A stretch of DNA of 64,000 nt from an uncultured beta proteobacterium (GTDB lineage Bacteria; Pseudomonadota; Gammaproteobacteria; Burkholderiales; Burkholderiaceae_C), in NCBI GenBank assembly GCA_903830985.1, contig CAIKVZ010000033.1, positions 1 to 64,000 on the forward strand, in the 5' to 3' direction. The notes beneath the pieces were generated by a model. The model did not search any database. It saw nothing but the letters and a program-made list of their open reading frames with translations, and was not told where the DNA came from. Position 1 is the stretch's first letter, and each line of letters opens with the position of its first letter. Both the position numbers and the translations under genes were made by a program. Below, in pieces: positions 55,162-64,000 of this stretch.

Positions 55162-55590
55162 GTGTTTCAAGGTGCTTCATCTTTGAGTCTGGATGGCAAG
55201 GGACGGCTTTCGGTGCCGACCCGGCATCGTGACGTCCTGAGCGCCACCGCTGCAGGGCAACTGACCCTGACGAAGCACCCGCACGGCTGCCTGATGCTGT
55301 TTCCCCGGCCAGAGTGGGAAAAATTTCGCGAACGCATTGTCAGCCTGCCGATGTCGGCCCAATGGTGGAAGCGGATCTTCCTGGGCAATGCCATGGACGT
55401 GGAGATGGACGCGACCGGACGCTTGTTGGTGTCGCCCGAACTGCGCGTCGCTGCCGGCATCGCCAAGGACGCCGTCCTGCTTGGTATGGGCAGCTACTTC
55501 GAGTTGTGGGACAAGGCGACGTACGACGCCCAGGAGGCCAAGGCGATGCAGGGTGAAATGCCCGACGTCTTCCAGGACTTCTCCTTCTGA
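55162..55590 (+). CDS. mraZ: Transcriptional regulator MraZ
   Basis: This 142-residue AbrB-like double-repeat protein starts at a GTG ([26 protein letters not shown]) with the first DxxGR motif. The second is [18 protein letters not shown]. It binds the repeats just upstream and represses the dcw cluster. The track ORF begins 36 codons earlier, in the operator region. A GTG two codons earlier is an alternative start. Confidence 0.92.
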   Translation: MFQGASSLSLDGKGRLSVPTRHRDVLSATAAGQLTLTKHPHGCLMLFPRPEWEKFRERIVSLPMSAQWWKRIFLGNAMDVEMDATGRLLVSPELRVAAGIAKDAVLLGMGSYFELWDKATYDAQEAKAMQGEMPDVFQDFSF

Positions 55591-55599
55591 GGGTCGGCA

Positions 55600-56550
55600 G
55601 TGGACACCTCATGGCAACACACCACGGTTTTGTTGAACGAAGCGGTACAGGCGCTGTTCGGCAATGGCGAGGCCGCGAATGAAAGCCAGGGCGCCAGTGG
55701 CACCTACGTGGACGCCACCTTCGGCCGTGGCGGCCATTCCCGGCTGATCCTGTCGGGGCTGTCGCCGCAGGGCCGACTCATCGCCTTTGACAAGGACCCG
55801 GACGCCATCGCCGCAGCGCAAACGATCACCGATACCCGCTTTTCCATCCGGCACCAGGGCTTCAAGGACCTGGGCGAATTGCCCGAGGCCAGCGTGGCCG
55901 GCGTCCTGCTGGACCTGGGCATCAGTTCCCCGCAAATTGACAACCCGGAGCGGGGCTTCAGTTTTCGCTTCAATGGCCCGCTGGACATGCGCATGGATAC
56001 GACCCGCGGCGAGAGTGTCGCGCAGTGGCTGGCGCATGCCGAAATTCAACAAATGACGGAGGTGATTCGTGACTATGGTGAAGAACGGTTTGCTGCTTCG
56101 ATTGCAAAGGCGATTGCTGCTCGCCGACAGGAGCGGGGCCCTGTTACAACCACCACTGAACTGGCCGAACTCGTGGCTGGCGCGGTCAAAACCCGCGAGT
56201 CGGGTCAGAACCCTGCAACGCGCACATTTCAGGCTCTTCGGATTTTCATCAATGCCGAGCTTGAAGAGCTGCAACAGGCGCTAGACGCGAGCCTGCGGGT
56301 GCTGCAACCTGGCGGACGATTGGTGGCAATCAGCTTTCACTCGCTCGAGGACCGCATCGTCAAGCAGTTCATCGCCCGGCATTCACGCGAAGAAGTGGAC
56401 AAACGCCAGCCCAGTTGGATGCTGGGCAGCGCACAGCAGCAACTCAAGCTGCAAGCCCTGGGGCGCATCAAACCGAGTGCCCAGGAGGTCGCGGCGAACC
56501 CGCGCTCGCGCAGTGCCACCTTGCGCGTGGCGCAGAGGACCGCCGCATGA
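55600..56550 (+). CDS. rsmH: 16S rRNA (cytosine(1402)-N4)-methyltransferase
   Basis: This 316-residue SAM methyltransferase starts at a GTG. Motif I is [17 protein letters not shown], followed by [31 protein letters not shown] and [36 protein letters not shown] closes the catalytic fold. Ten bp after mraZ. Confidence 0.96.
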   Translation: MDTSWQHTTVLLNEAVQALFGNGEAANESQGASGTYVDATFGRGGHSRLILSGLSPQGRLIAFDKDPDAIAAAQTITDTRFSIRHQGFKDLGELPEASVAGVLLDLGISSPQIDNPERGFSFRFNGPLDMRMDTTRGESVAQWLAHAEIQQMTEVIRDYGEERFAASIAKAIAARRQERGPVTTTTELAELVAGAVKTRESGQNPATRTFQALRIFINAELEELQQALDASLRVLQPGGRLVAISFHSLEDRIVKQFIARHSREEVDKRQPSWMLGSAQQQLKLQALGRIKPSAQEVAANPRSRSATLRVAQRTAA

Positions 56551-56617
56551 ACTCCGCCGCAGCACCAGGGGGCAACCTCGGGCTGAGCGCCAGCGCGGAA
56601 CGCAGGGAGGTGCGCGC

Positions 56618-56920
56618 ATGACACGGCTCAATCTGGTGCTGTTGCTGGCCGTGCTGGCCAGCGCGCTGTACCTCGTGCACACGCAGTACGAGTCGCGCCG
56701 CATTTTTGTCGAACTCGACCGTGCGCTGGCGCAGGCCCGCGCCATGGAGTCCGAACATGACCGGCTTGAAGTCGAAAAACGCGCCCAGGCCACGCCGCTG
56801 CGCGTGGAGAAACTGGCCCGCGACAGCCTGCACATGCACTCCGTGAACCCGGCCTTGACGCAGTACGTCAACTACCTGCCGGCAGCCAGCGCGCCCGCTG
56901 CGCAGGGGGGGAAACCATGA
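56618..56920 (+). CDS. ftsL: Cell-division protein FtsL
   Basis: This 100-residue bitopic protein has one membrane helix at the N-terminus (LNLVLLLAVLASALYLV) and a periplasmic coiled-coil (RRIFVELDRALAQARAMESEHDRLEVEKR). It bridges FtsB/FtsQ in the divisome. The ATG at 56618 follows GGGAGGTGCGC. The stop overlaps ftsI (ATGA). Confidence 0.92.
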   Translation: MTRLNLVLLLAVLASALYLVHTQYESRRIFVELDRALAQARAMESEHDRLEVEKRAQATPLRVEKLARDSLHMHSVNPALTQYVNYLPAASAPAAQGGKP

Positions 56921-58659
56921 GCCGCAGCATCCGCTACAACGCCAGCCCGCTGCTGGCCAGCAAGACGCCGGTGTGGCGCAGCAAGTTCATCGTGGCGGCC
57001 ATCGCCATCGGCTTCATCGGCTTGGCCGCGCGCGCCGCCTACGTGCAGGTGATCGGCAACGAGTTCTACCAGCACCAGGGCGAGGTCCGTTTTGGCCGAA
57101 CCCTGGAGTTACCGGCAAACCGGGGCCGCATCCTGGACCGCAATGGTCTGATCCTGGCGTCCAGCGTGCCCGCACCCAGCATCTGGGCCATCCCCGAGGA
57201 CGTGGAGCGCGACAGCCCGGAGTTTTCAAGTCTGGCCAAGCTGCTGGAAATGCCGCAGTCCGAGCTGAACAAGAAACTCGAAAACGAGGACAAGAGCTTT
57301 GTCTGGCTGAAGCGCCAAGTGGACTCCGATGTGGCCAAACAAATCAGCGCACTCGGGCTCAAGGGCGTCTACCAGCGTCAGGAATACCGGCGCCAATACC
57401 CCGAGGGCGAGGCTGCGGCGCACGTGGTGGGCTTCACCAACGTGGAAGACCAGGGCCAGGAAGGCATCGAACTGGCCTTCAACAAGGAGTTGGCCGGACA
57501 CGCAGGTTCACGCCGCGTCATCAAGGACCGGCTGGGCCGTGTGGTGGAAGACGTGGGGCAGACCATACCCCCGGCGGATGGTCCCGATCTGCGCCTGAGC
57601 GTGGACAGCCGCGTGCAGTTCTTTGCCTACCAGAAGCTGCGCGACGCCGTCACAGTGAACAAGGCCAAGGCCGGCAGCGTGGTGGTGCTCGACGCCAACA
57701 CGGGCGAGGTGCTGGCGCTGGCCAACTACCCGAGTTACGTGCCGGACAAGCGGCGCAACCTGAGCGGCGAGCAACTGCGCAACCGGGCCCTGACCGACAC
57801 CTTCGAGCCGGGCTCGGTGATGAAGCCTTTCACCATCGGCCTGGGGCTGGAAACAGGACGCGTCACGCCGAACACGCTGATCGACACGGGGAATGGCAAG
57901 CTGACAATTCACGGCGCCACCATTTCCGATTCGCACGCCAACGGCGTGCTCACAGTCGAAGGCGTGATCCAGAAGTCCAGCAACATCGGCACCAGCAAGA
58001 TCGCCATGCAGATGCAGCCGCGCGAAATGTGGGAACTGTTCTCGCAGGCCGGCTTCGGGCAAAAGCCGCAGATCGCATTCCCCGGCGCAGTGTCGGGTCG
58101 ACTGCGGCCCTACAAGACCTGGCGTCCGATCGAGCAAGTCACCATGTCCTACGGCTACGGCCTGTCAGCCTCGCTGTTCCAGATGGCGCGCTCCTACACC
58201 GTGTTCTCGCACGACGGCCAGATCATTCCCGCGACCATGCTCAAGACTGACGCCGCGGCCATGGGTGTGCCGGTGCTGTCGCAGCGTACGGCGCGTCAGG
58301 TACGTCATATGCTGCAACTCGCCGCCGGGCCTGGCGGCACCGGTCAGAAGGCGCAGACCATTGGCTACTCGGTAGGCGGCAAGTCAGGCACGGCCTACAA
58401 GCAGGTCGGCAAGGGCTATGGCACGGACAAGAACCGCAAGTACCGCGCCTGGTTCGTCGGCATGGCGCCGATCGATGCGCCGCGCATCATCGTCGCAGTG
58501 ATGGTCGACGAGCCCAACGCCGGCCAGTATTTCGGCGGCGCGGTCGCAGCGCCCGTGTTCAGCGAAGTGGCGCAGCAGACCCTGCGCATGATGGGTGTAC
58601 AGCCCGACATGGAAGTCAAGCCGCAGATCGTTGCCAACGCGGTCGAGGAGTCGTTCTGA
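56917..58659 (+). CDS. ftsI: Septal peptidoglycan transpeptidase FtsI (PBP3)
   Basis: This 580-residue class B PBP has one N-terminal membrane helix (FIVAAIAIGFIGLAARAAYVQV). The dimerisation domain has RGRILDRNGLILA. The transpeptidase domain has SxxK in EPGSVMKPFTIG, SSN in QKSSNIGTSK and KSGT in VGGKSGTAYK. It is essential for septation. Overlaps at both ends (ATGA, TGATG) couple translation with ftsL and murE. Confidence 0.97.
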   Translation: MSRSIRYNASPLLASKTPVWRSKFIVAAIAIGFIGLAARAAYVQVIGNEFYQHQGEVRFGRTLELPANRGRILDRNGLILASSVPAPSIWAIPEDVERDSPEFSSLAKLLEMPQSELNKKLENEDKSFVWLKRQVDSDVAKQISALGLKGVYQRQEYRRQYPEGEAAAHVVGFTNVEDQGQEGIELAFNKELAGHAGSRRVIKDRLGRVVEDVGQTIPPADGPDLRLSVDSRVQFFAYQKLRDAVTVNKAKAGSVVVLDANTGEVLALANYPSYVPDKRRNLSGEQLRNRALTDTFEPGSVMKPFTIGLGLETGRVTPNTLIDTGNGKLTIHGATISDSHANGVLTVEGVIQKSSNIGTSKIAMQMQPREMWELFSQAGFGQKPQIAFPGAVSGRLRPYKTWRPIEQVTMSYGYGLSASLFQMARSYTVFSHDGQIIPATMLKTDAAAMGVPVLSQRTARQVRHMLQLAAGPGGTGQKAQTIGYSVGGKSGTAYKQVGKGYGTDKNRKYRAWFVGMAPIDAPRIIVAVMVDEPNAGQYFGGAVAAPVFSEVAQQTLRMMGVQPDMEVKPQIVANAVEESF

Positions 58660-60182
58660 TGCGCCGTCTCGACACCCCGGAACAGGCGGCGCTTTGGCTG
58701 CAGGGCCGCATCACGGGCGTGCTGCGCACTGACAGCCGACTCGTGCAGCCAGGCGACGGCTTTGTTGCCTGGCACGGTGCCGCGACGGACGGTCGCAAGT
58801 TTGTGAAGGCCGCACTGGCCAGCGGAGCTGCAGCCTGCCTGGTCGAGCAGTCGGGGGTGGAGGCCTTCGAATTTGCCGCCAATAACGATGCGTCCGTGGC
58901 CTGCTACCCGCAGCTCAAGGCCGCCACCGGGCCGATCGCCGCCGCCTACTTTGGGCACCCAAGTCAGGCTTTGGACCTGCTGGCCGTCACCGGCACCAAC
59001 GGCAAGACCTCGACCGCCTGGTGGCTGGCCCAGGCGCTGACGAATTTGCCGGCAGCAATGCGCCGCGCCTGCGGCCTGATCGGCACCCTTGGCGTGGGGG
59101 TACCACCGTTGGTCGGCACTGGCGGCGATCCACTTGCGAAACTCACGACCACGGGACTGACCACGCCCGATCCTGTCACGCTGCAGCAGCAGTTGCACGC
59201 CTTCGTCGACAGTGGCCTACGCGCCTGCGCCATCGAGGCCTCGTCGATCGGACTGGTGGAACACCGGCTGGACGGTACGCGCATCCGCGTGGCCATCTTC
59301 ACCAACTTCACCCAGGATCACCTGGATTTTCACGGCAGCATGCAGGCCTATTGGCAGGCCAAGGCGGCGCTCTTTTCCTGGCCGGACCTGCAGGCTGCGG
59401 TGCTGAATCTGGACGATCCGCAGGGCGTGGAGTTGGCGCAAGCCTTGGGCGACAAGGAGATTGACCTGTGGACTTTCTCCCTGCTGCAACCGGCCCGGCT
59501 GCGCGCCGTCGATCTGAACTATGGCAACGCAGGACTGGGCTTTACGGTGCTCGAAGGTGACGACCAGGCCAGCCTGCAAACGGCGCTGATCGGCAGCTTC
59601 AACGTGGACAACCTGCTGGGCGTGATCGGCGCACTGCGCGCTCTGGGCGTGCCCCTGCAGGAAGCGGCGCGAGCCTGCGAAACACTGACCCCGGTGCCAG
59701 GCCGCATGGATTGCCTGACGCTGCCCGGACAGCCGCTGCTGGTGGTCGACTACGCGCATACGCCGGACGCACTGGACAAGGCCTTGTGTGCCCTGCGGCA
59801 CCTGGCGCGTCAGCGCGGCGGCCAACTGTGGTGCGTGTTCGGCTGCGGAGGAGACCGCGACAGCGCCAAGCGCCCGCTGATGGCTGCGATGGCGGAAAAA
59901 AATGCCGACCAAGTCGTCGTGACCAGTGACAACCCGCGCAGCGAAAAACCGCAGGCCATCATCAGCCAGATCTTGCTGGGAACCAGTGGCAGCGCCGCCA
60001 TTCAGGTCCAGTCCGACCGCGCCCTGGCGATTGCCCAGACCGTGCAACAGGCGCAGCCGCAGGACGTGGTGCTGATCGCTGGCAAGGGCCACGAAGCCAC
60101 GCAGGAAATGGCCGGTGTGAAACTGCCATTTTCGGACCGGGCGCAGGCCCTGGCCGCACTGGCTGCGAGGGCCGCACCATGA
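58659..60182 (+). CDS. murE: UDP-MurNAc-tripeptide synthetase MurE
   Basis: This 507-residue Mur ligase has the ATP loop TGTNGKTSTAWW near residue 110. The central domain has HLDFHGSMQAYWQAKAALF. DNPRSEKP is the meso-diaminopimelate-specific motif, and GKGHEATQ lies near the end. It adds meso-DAP to UDP-MurNAc-L-Ala-D-Glu. Overlaps murF by 4 bp. Confidence 0.97.
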   Translation: MRRLDTPEQAALWLQGRITGVLRTDSRLVQPGDGFVAWHGAATDGRKFVKAALASGAAACLVEQSGVEAFEFAANNDASVACYPQLKAATGPIAAAYFGHPSQALDLLAVTGTNGKTSTAWWLAQALTNLPAAMRRACGLIGTLGVGVPPLVGTGGDPLAKLTTTGLTTPDPVTLQQQLHAFVDSGLRACAIEASSIGLVEHRLDGTRIRVAIFTNFTQDHLDFHGSMQAYWQAKAALFSWPDLQAAVLNLDDPQGVELAQALGDKEIDLWTFSLLQPARLRAVDLNYGNAGLGFTVLEGDDQASLQTALIGSFNVDNLLGVIGALRALGVPLQEAARACETLTPVPGRMDCLTLPGQPLLVVDYAHTPDALDKALCALRHLARQRGGQLWCVFGCGGDRDSAKRPLMAAMAEKNADQVVVTSDNPRSEKPQAIISQILLGTSGSAAIQVQSDRALAIAQTVQQAQPQDVVLIAGKGHEATQEMAGVKLPFSDRAQALAALAARAAP

Positions 60183-61594
60183 TGTCGCTGCAACAGGCCG
60201 GCGCGTGGATACCCGGCGCGCAACTCATTGGCGACGTCGGCACGGCGCTGGCGCGGGTCCACACCGACACGCGCACGCTGCAGGGCGGCGACCTGTTCGT
60301 GGCATTGCAGGGTGAGCGCTTCGATGCCAACGACTTTCTGCAGCAGGCCAAGGAGCGCGGTGCTGCGGCCGTGTTGTGCCACGCCAAGGCCTTGCGGCAG
60401 TTACAGGAACTGGGCCTGCCGGGGCTGGTCGTTCCCGACACCCTGGTTGCGCTGGGTCAACTCGCCGCCGGCTGGCGCGCGCAATTCACGTTGCCGTTGA
60501 TCGCGGTGACAGGATCGAACGGCAAGACCACGGTGACGCAGATGATCGCCTCCATCCTGCGCGCCGCTGAGCCGGAAGCGGCGCTGGCGACGCAGGGCAA
60601 TTTCAATAACGCCATCGGCGTGCCGCTGACCCTGCTGCGCCTGCGCCAACAGCACCGGCTGGCGGTGCTGGAACTGGGCATGAACCACCCCGGCGAGATT
60701 GCCGTGTTGGCGTCGTTGGCGCGGCCCACGGTGGCGCTGGTGAACAACGCGCAGCGCGAGCATCAGGAGTTCATGGCCACGGTGCAGGCCGTCGCCGAGG
60801 AAAACGGCGCGGTGATTTCCGCGCTCGACGCGCACGGCGTGGCGGTGTTTCCCGCAGACGACGCGTACACCGGCCTGTGGCAGTCACTGACCGCATCCCG
60901 CCGCGTGCTGCGCTTTGCCGCGGCGAACACGCCGTCCTGCCCGGCCGAAGTCTTTGCCTTGGGTGCAGATTGGCGCCAGGGTGCCTGGGCGGTGCAGGTG
61001 CAAACGCCGGCCGGCGAGCTGCGCTACACGCTCGCGGTAGCGGGTCGGCACAACCTGAAGAATTCGCTCGCCGCCGTGGCCTGTGCCCTGGCGGCCGGCG
61101 TGCCGCTGGGCGCCATTCAACAGGGTCTGAACGACTTCGAGGCCGTCAAGGGCCGCTCGCGCACGCTGGCTTTGTCACTGGTGGGTCACAGCCTGACGCT
61201 GATCGACGACAGCTACAACGCCAATCCCGACTCGGTGCGTGCCGCCATCGACCTGCTGGCCGAACTGCCGGCGCCGCAATGTCTGGTGTTGGGCGACATG
61301 GGCGAGGTCGGTGCGCAGGGCCCGCAGTTCCACGCCGAGGTCGGCGAGTACGCCCGGGCCCGCGGCATTGCCCAGCTCTACACGCTGGGCGAGCTGGCAC
61401 GGCACTCGGCTGCTAGCTTTGGCGCGGGACAGCATTTCGACCGCGTCGACGCGCTCAGTGCGGCGCTGCTGCAGGCTTTGCCGCAATACGCCAGCGTGCT
61501 CGTCAAGGGATCGCGCTTCATGCAGATGGAGCGCGTCGTCTCAGCTCTGACTGACGCAGAAGAAAATCAACAGGAGGGTTCCCATGCTGCTTAG
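60179..61594 (+). CDS. murF: UDP-MurNAc-tripeptide D-Ala-D-Ala ligase MurF
   Basis: This 471-residue Mur ligase has [65 protein letters not shown] and [15 protein letters not shown]. It adds D-Ala-D-Ala, linking it to the alr product. Its 3' end overlaps the mraY start by 11 bp. Confidence 0.97.
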   Translation: MMSLQQAGAWIPGAQLIGDVGTALARVHTDTRTLQGGDLFVALQGERFDANDFLQQAKERGAAAVLCHAKALRQLQELGLPGLVVPDTLVALGQLAAGWRAQFTLPLIAVTGSNGKTTVTQMIASILRAAEPEAALATQGNFNNAIGVPLTLLRLRQQHRLAVLELGMNHPGEIAVLASLARPTVALVNNAQREHQEFMATVQAVAEENGAVISALDAHGVAVFPADDAYTGLWQSLTASRRVLRFAAANTPSCPAEVFALGADWRQGAWAVQVQTPAGELRYTLAVAGRHNLKNSLAAVACALAAGVPLGAIQQGLNDFEAVKGRSRTLALSLVGHSLTLIDDSYNANPDSVRAAIDLLAELPAPQCLVLGDMGEVGAQGPQFHAEVGEYARARGIAQLYTLGELARHSAASFGAGQHFDRVDALSAALLQALPQYASVLVKGSRFMQMERVVSALTDAEENQQEGSHAA

Positions 61595-62762
61595 TCTGGC
61601 CCAGTGGCTGCAGACGCTTTCGCCGGACTTCGGTTTTTTCCGGGTGTTCCAGTACCTGACGTTTCGCGCCGTCATGGCTGCGCTCACGGCGTTGCTGATC
61701 GGCCTGTTCGCGGGGCCGCCAGTGATCCGGCATCTGGCGGCGCTGAAGATCGGTCAGCCGATACGCGAGTACGCCATGGCCTCGCACCTGAGCAAGAGCG
61801 GCACACCCACGATGGGCGGCGTGCTGGTGCTGTTGGCTATCGCGATTTCAACCTTGCTCTGGGTCGATCTGGCGAATCGCTTTGTCTGGATCGTGCTCAT
61901 CGTGACCCTGGGTTTTGGCGCCATCGGCTGGGTCGATGACTGGCGCAAGGTGGTGAACAAGGATCCCGAGGGCATGCGTTCACGGGAAAAATACTTCTGG
62001 CAATCGGTGATCGGCCTGCTGGCCGCGCTCTATCTGGTGTTCAGCATTTCCGAGAGTTCCAACCTGCGCGTGCTGCAACTGTTCTTCACCTGGGTGCAGT
62101 CGGGCTTTGACGTGAACCTGCCGCCCAAGGCCGGCCTGATGCTGCCCTTCTTCAAGGAGGTGAGCTATCCCCTGGGCGTGTTCGGCTTCGTCATTCTGTC
62201 CTATCTGGTGATCGTGGGGTCGAGCAACGCCGTGAACCTGACCGACGGCCTGGATGGTCTGGCCATCATGCCCGTGGCCATGGTGGGCGGCTCACTGGGC
62301 ATCTTTGCCTATGTGACCGGCAGCGCCGTGTACTCCAAATACCTGTTCATGCCGCACATCCCGGGCTCGGGCGAATTGCTCGTTTTCTGCATGGCCATGG
62401 CCGGCGCGGGCCTGGCCTTCCTGTGGTTCAACACGCATCCGGCGCAGGTCTTCATGGGCGATGTCGGCGCGCTGGCACTGGGCGCGGCGCTCGGGACGAT
62501 TGCCGTGATCGTGCGCCAGGAAATTGTGCTCTTCATCATGGGCGGGGTTTTCGTCGCCGAGGCCTTGTCGGTAATGCTGCAGGTGAGCTGGTTCAAGTAC
62601 ACCCGCAAAAAATACGGTCAGGGCCGGCGCCTGCTCAGGATGGCACCGCTGCATCACCACTTCGAGAAAATCGGCTGGGCCGAGACCCAGGTCGTGGTTC
62701 GCTTCTGGATCATCACCATCCTGCTGTGCCTGGTGGGCATTTCCACCCTGAAGCTGCGCTGA
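61584..62762 (+). CDS. mraY: Phospho-MurNAc-pentapeptide transferase MraY
   Basis: This 392-residue, ten-helix enzyme forms lipid I. Catalytic motifs are [35 protein letters not shown] and the His-rich [23 protein letters not shown] ribosome-binding site lies in the end of murF. The order in the dcw cluster is canonical. Confidence 0.97.
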   Translation: MLLSLAQWLQTLSPDFGFFRVFQYLTFRAVMAALTALLIGLFAGPPVIRHLAALKIGQPIREYAMASHLSKSGTPTMGGVLVLLAIAISTLLWVDLANRFVWIVLIVTLGFGAIGWVDDWRKVVNKDPEGMRSREKYFWQSVIGLLAALYLVFSISESSNLRVLQLFFTWVQSGFDVNLPPKAGLMLPFFKEVSYPLGVFGFVILSYLVIVGSSNAVNLTDGLDGLAIMPVAMVGGSLGIFAYVTGSAVYSKYLFMPHIPGSGELLVFCMAMAGAGLAFLWFNTHPAQVFMGDVGALALGAALGTIAVIVRQEIVLFIMGGVFVAEALSVMLQVSWFKYTRKKYGQGRRLLRMAPLHHHFEKIGWAETQVVVRFWIITILLCLVGISTLKLR

Positions 62763-62766
62763 CACC

Positions 62767-64000
62767 ATGAGTACATTGCACGGTCTGCACGTTCTGATCC
62801 TGGGCTTGGGCCACTCCGGCCTGGCGATGGCGCGCTGGTGCGCGCGTTGCGGCGCCCAGGTGACGGTAGCGGACACGCGCGCAGCGCCGCCTCAACTGGC
62901 GGCCTTGCAGGCCGAACTGCCGGGCGTCCGATTCGTCGCCGGTCCACTCGACGATTCTCTGGTGCAGGGCAGCGATGTGCGTGCGGTCTTCAGCAGCCCG
63001 GGGCTCAAGCCTTCGGAAGTGGCCGAGGTGTTGCAGGCGGCGCGGGCCCAGGGCCTGTGGGTGGGCAGTGAACTGAGCCTGTTTGCCAAAGAACTGGCAG
63101 AACTCAAGCAAAGTCGCGGCTACGCGCCGCAGGTGCTGGCCATCACTGGAACAAACGGCAAGACCACCGTCACTTCCCTCACCGGGCAACTGGTGGAGCG
63201 TTCGGGCAAGCGCGTGGCCGTGGCCGGCAACATCGGCCCGACGCTGCTTGACACGCTGATGGCGCAACTCGATGCCTGCCCCGCACCTGCTGAAGTGCCG
63301 GCGGAGGAAACAAGCGAGGTGGCGGCAACTGAGTTGGCGAGTGAAGTCACGGCCGGCACGGCCGACAAGGCAACACCTGATGCCGACGTTCAGCCGGACG
63401 CTGCGCTGCCCGAAGTCTGGGTGCTGGAGCTGTCGAGCTTCCAGCTTGAGCTGGCCAACGGCTTCGAGCCGAACTGCGCCGCCGTGCTCAACATCAGCCA
63501 GGACCATCTGGATTGGCACGGCAGCATGGACGGCTATGTGGCCGCCAAGGCCAAAATCTTCGGCGCGACGACCCTCCCATTGTTGAACCGCGACGAGCCG
63601 CTGGTCATAGCCCTGCTCGAGCAGCTGAATCCGCCGCCGGTTCTCGTATCCGGCAAGGGACGCCAGCCGCGCGTCGCGCCACGCGCCTGGCTCAGCTTTG
63701 GCTCGGACATGCCGCAGCGCCCGGGGGACTTCGGTCTGGAACAGGTCAATGGCATGGTCTGGCTGGTGCGCGCGCTGGAAGCCGACGAAACCATCAAGGT
63801 CAAGCGCGGCGGAGATCTGCCAGAACTGCACTTCCAGCGCCTGATGCCGGCGGAAGCGCTGCGCATCCGGGGCCGGCACAACGCCGTGAACGCGCTGGCG
63901 GCGCTGGCGTTGGCCAGCAGCGCAGGTTGCAGCCTGGGACCTATGCTTTACGGGCTGCGCGAGTACCGCGGCGAGCCGCACCGCGTGCAGTCGGTGGGCG
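62767..64000 (+). CDS. murD: UDP-MurNAc-L-alanine D-glutamate ligase MurD (cut by window edge)
   Basis: The frame is open from the ATG at 62767 to the last base, so the ORF track missed it. About 411 codons are visible. The N-terminal Rossmann domain has LHVLILGLGHSGLAMARW, and the ATP loop is AITGTNGKTTVTSLTGQL. VWVLELSSFQLELA and NISQDHLDWHGSMDGY follow, then RGRHNAVNALAALALA. An insert of about 45 Ala/Glu-rich residues interrupts the central domain before VWVLELSSF. D-Glu adding enzyme; the C-terminus is missing. Confidence 0.95.
   Translation, partial: MSTLHGLHVLILGLGHSGLAMARWCARCGAQVTVADTRAAPPQLAALQAELPGVRFVAGPLDDSLVQGSDVRAVFSSPGLKPSEVAEVLQAARAQGLWVGSELSLFAKELAELKQSRGYAPQVLAITGTNGKTTVTSLTGQLVERSGKRVAVAGNIGPTLLDTLMAQLDACPAPAEVPAEETSEVAATELASEVTAGTADKATPDADVQPDAALPEVWVLELSSFQLELANGFEPNCAAVLNISQDHLDWHGSMDGYVAAKAKIFGATTLPLLNRDEPLVIALLEQLNPPPVLVSGKGRQPRVAPRAWLSFGSDMPQRPGDFGLEQVNGMVWLVRALEADETIKVKRGGDLPELHFQRLMPAEALRIRGRHNAVNALAALALASSAGCSLGPMLYGLREYRGEPHRVQSVG

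Noticed and set aside
1-64000. tRNA, rRNA, CRISPR arrays, prophage or att sites
   Set aside because: No cloverleaf arms, rRNA segments, regularly spaced repeats or integrase with flanking repeats were recognised by reading.

Overview
The window is a dense, high-GC bacterial chromosome segment, almost certainly from the Burkholderiales (Betaproteobacteria), most likely Comamonadaceae. The grounds are the style of the cytochrome oxidase cluster (ctaC-ctaD-small ORF-ctaG-ctaE, DUF2909, surf1, ctaA, ctaB, sco), the mnmA/nudJ and glcE/glcF pairs, a CIRCE-controlled rpoH and the dcw gene order. This was judged by reading only; no database search or GC calculation was run.

Layout. (1) 1-16.5 kb: the left edge cuts an IS1182-type transposase. 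Next comes a minus-strand surface-polysaccharide block: acyltransferase, GT4, flippase, GT2, GT4, a GT2 fused to a hexapeptide acyltransferase, and a Wza-type export lipoprotein. Divergent from it runs a plus-strand block: OmpR-type response regulator, GT-B-like protein, galE, NDP-sugar pyrophosphorylase and a frameshifted manC, followed by a LysR regulator and an amino-acid binding protein. Together these make nucleotide sugars (UDP-Gal, GDP-Man), assemble and decorate a glycan, flip it and export it. No Wzy polymerase or Wzc kinase is present, so the locus probably continues to the left. (2) 16.7-22.9 kb: housekeeping genes (pyrC, DUF3025, htpX, alr, dedA, an EamA exporter, a glutathione peroxidase). 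htpX has a sigma-32-like promoter. (3) 22.9-25.3 kb: a small accessory patch with a TPR gene broken by an IS remnant, a CarH/LitR-type B12-binding MerR regulator and an orphan coiled-coil ORF. (4) 25.3-40.8 kb: glcF/glcE, a CWC protein, mnmA, nudJ, pntAB, fadD, then mtnP-ald2-mtnA (a probable DHAP-shunt operon for methylthioadenosine/5'-deoxyadenosine salvage), corA, trmL, comF and a divergent bioC-like gene. (5) 40.8-50.1 kb: a complete aa3-type cytochrome c oxidase biogenesis locus, including small proteins that short-ORF filters miss. (6) 50.1-54.9 kb: rpoH with a CIRCE element on its promoter, a lysine-rich unknown protein, selD, and a two-RCK potassium channel whose filter reads GCG instead of GYG. 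(7) 55-64 kb: the start of the division and cell-wall cluster mraZ-rsmH-ftsL-ftsI-murE-murF-mraY-murD, with tight start/stop overlaps from ftsL onward; murD is cut by the right edge.

No tRNA, rRNA or CRISPR array was recognised. Apart from the broken TPR/IS patch at about 23.3-23.7 kb, no non-coding stretch exceeds 300 bases. The observations most worth checking are the mtnP-ald2-mtnA operon, the CIRCE/rpoH promoter with a sigma-32-like htpX promoter in the same window, the GT2-hexapeptide fusion, the CarH-like regulator, the GCG potassium-channel filter, and the manC frameshift.
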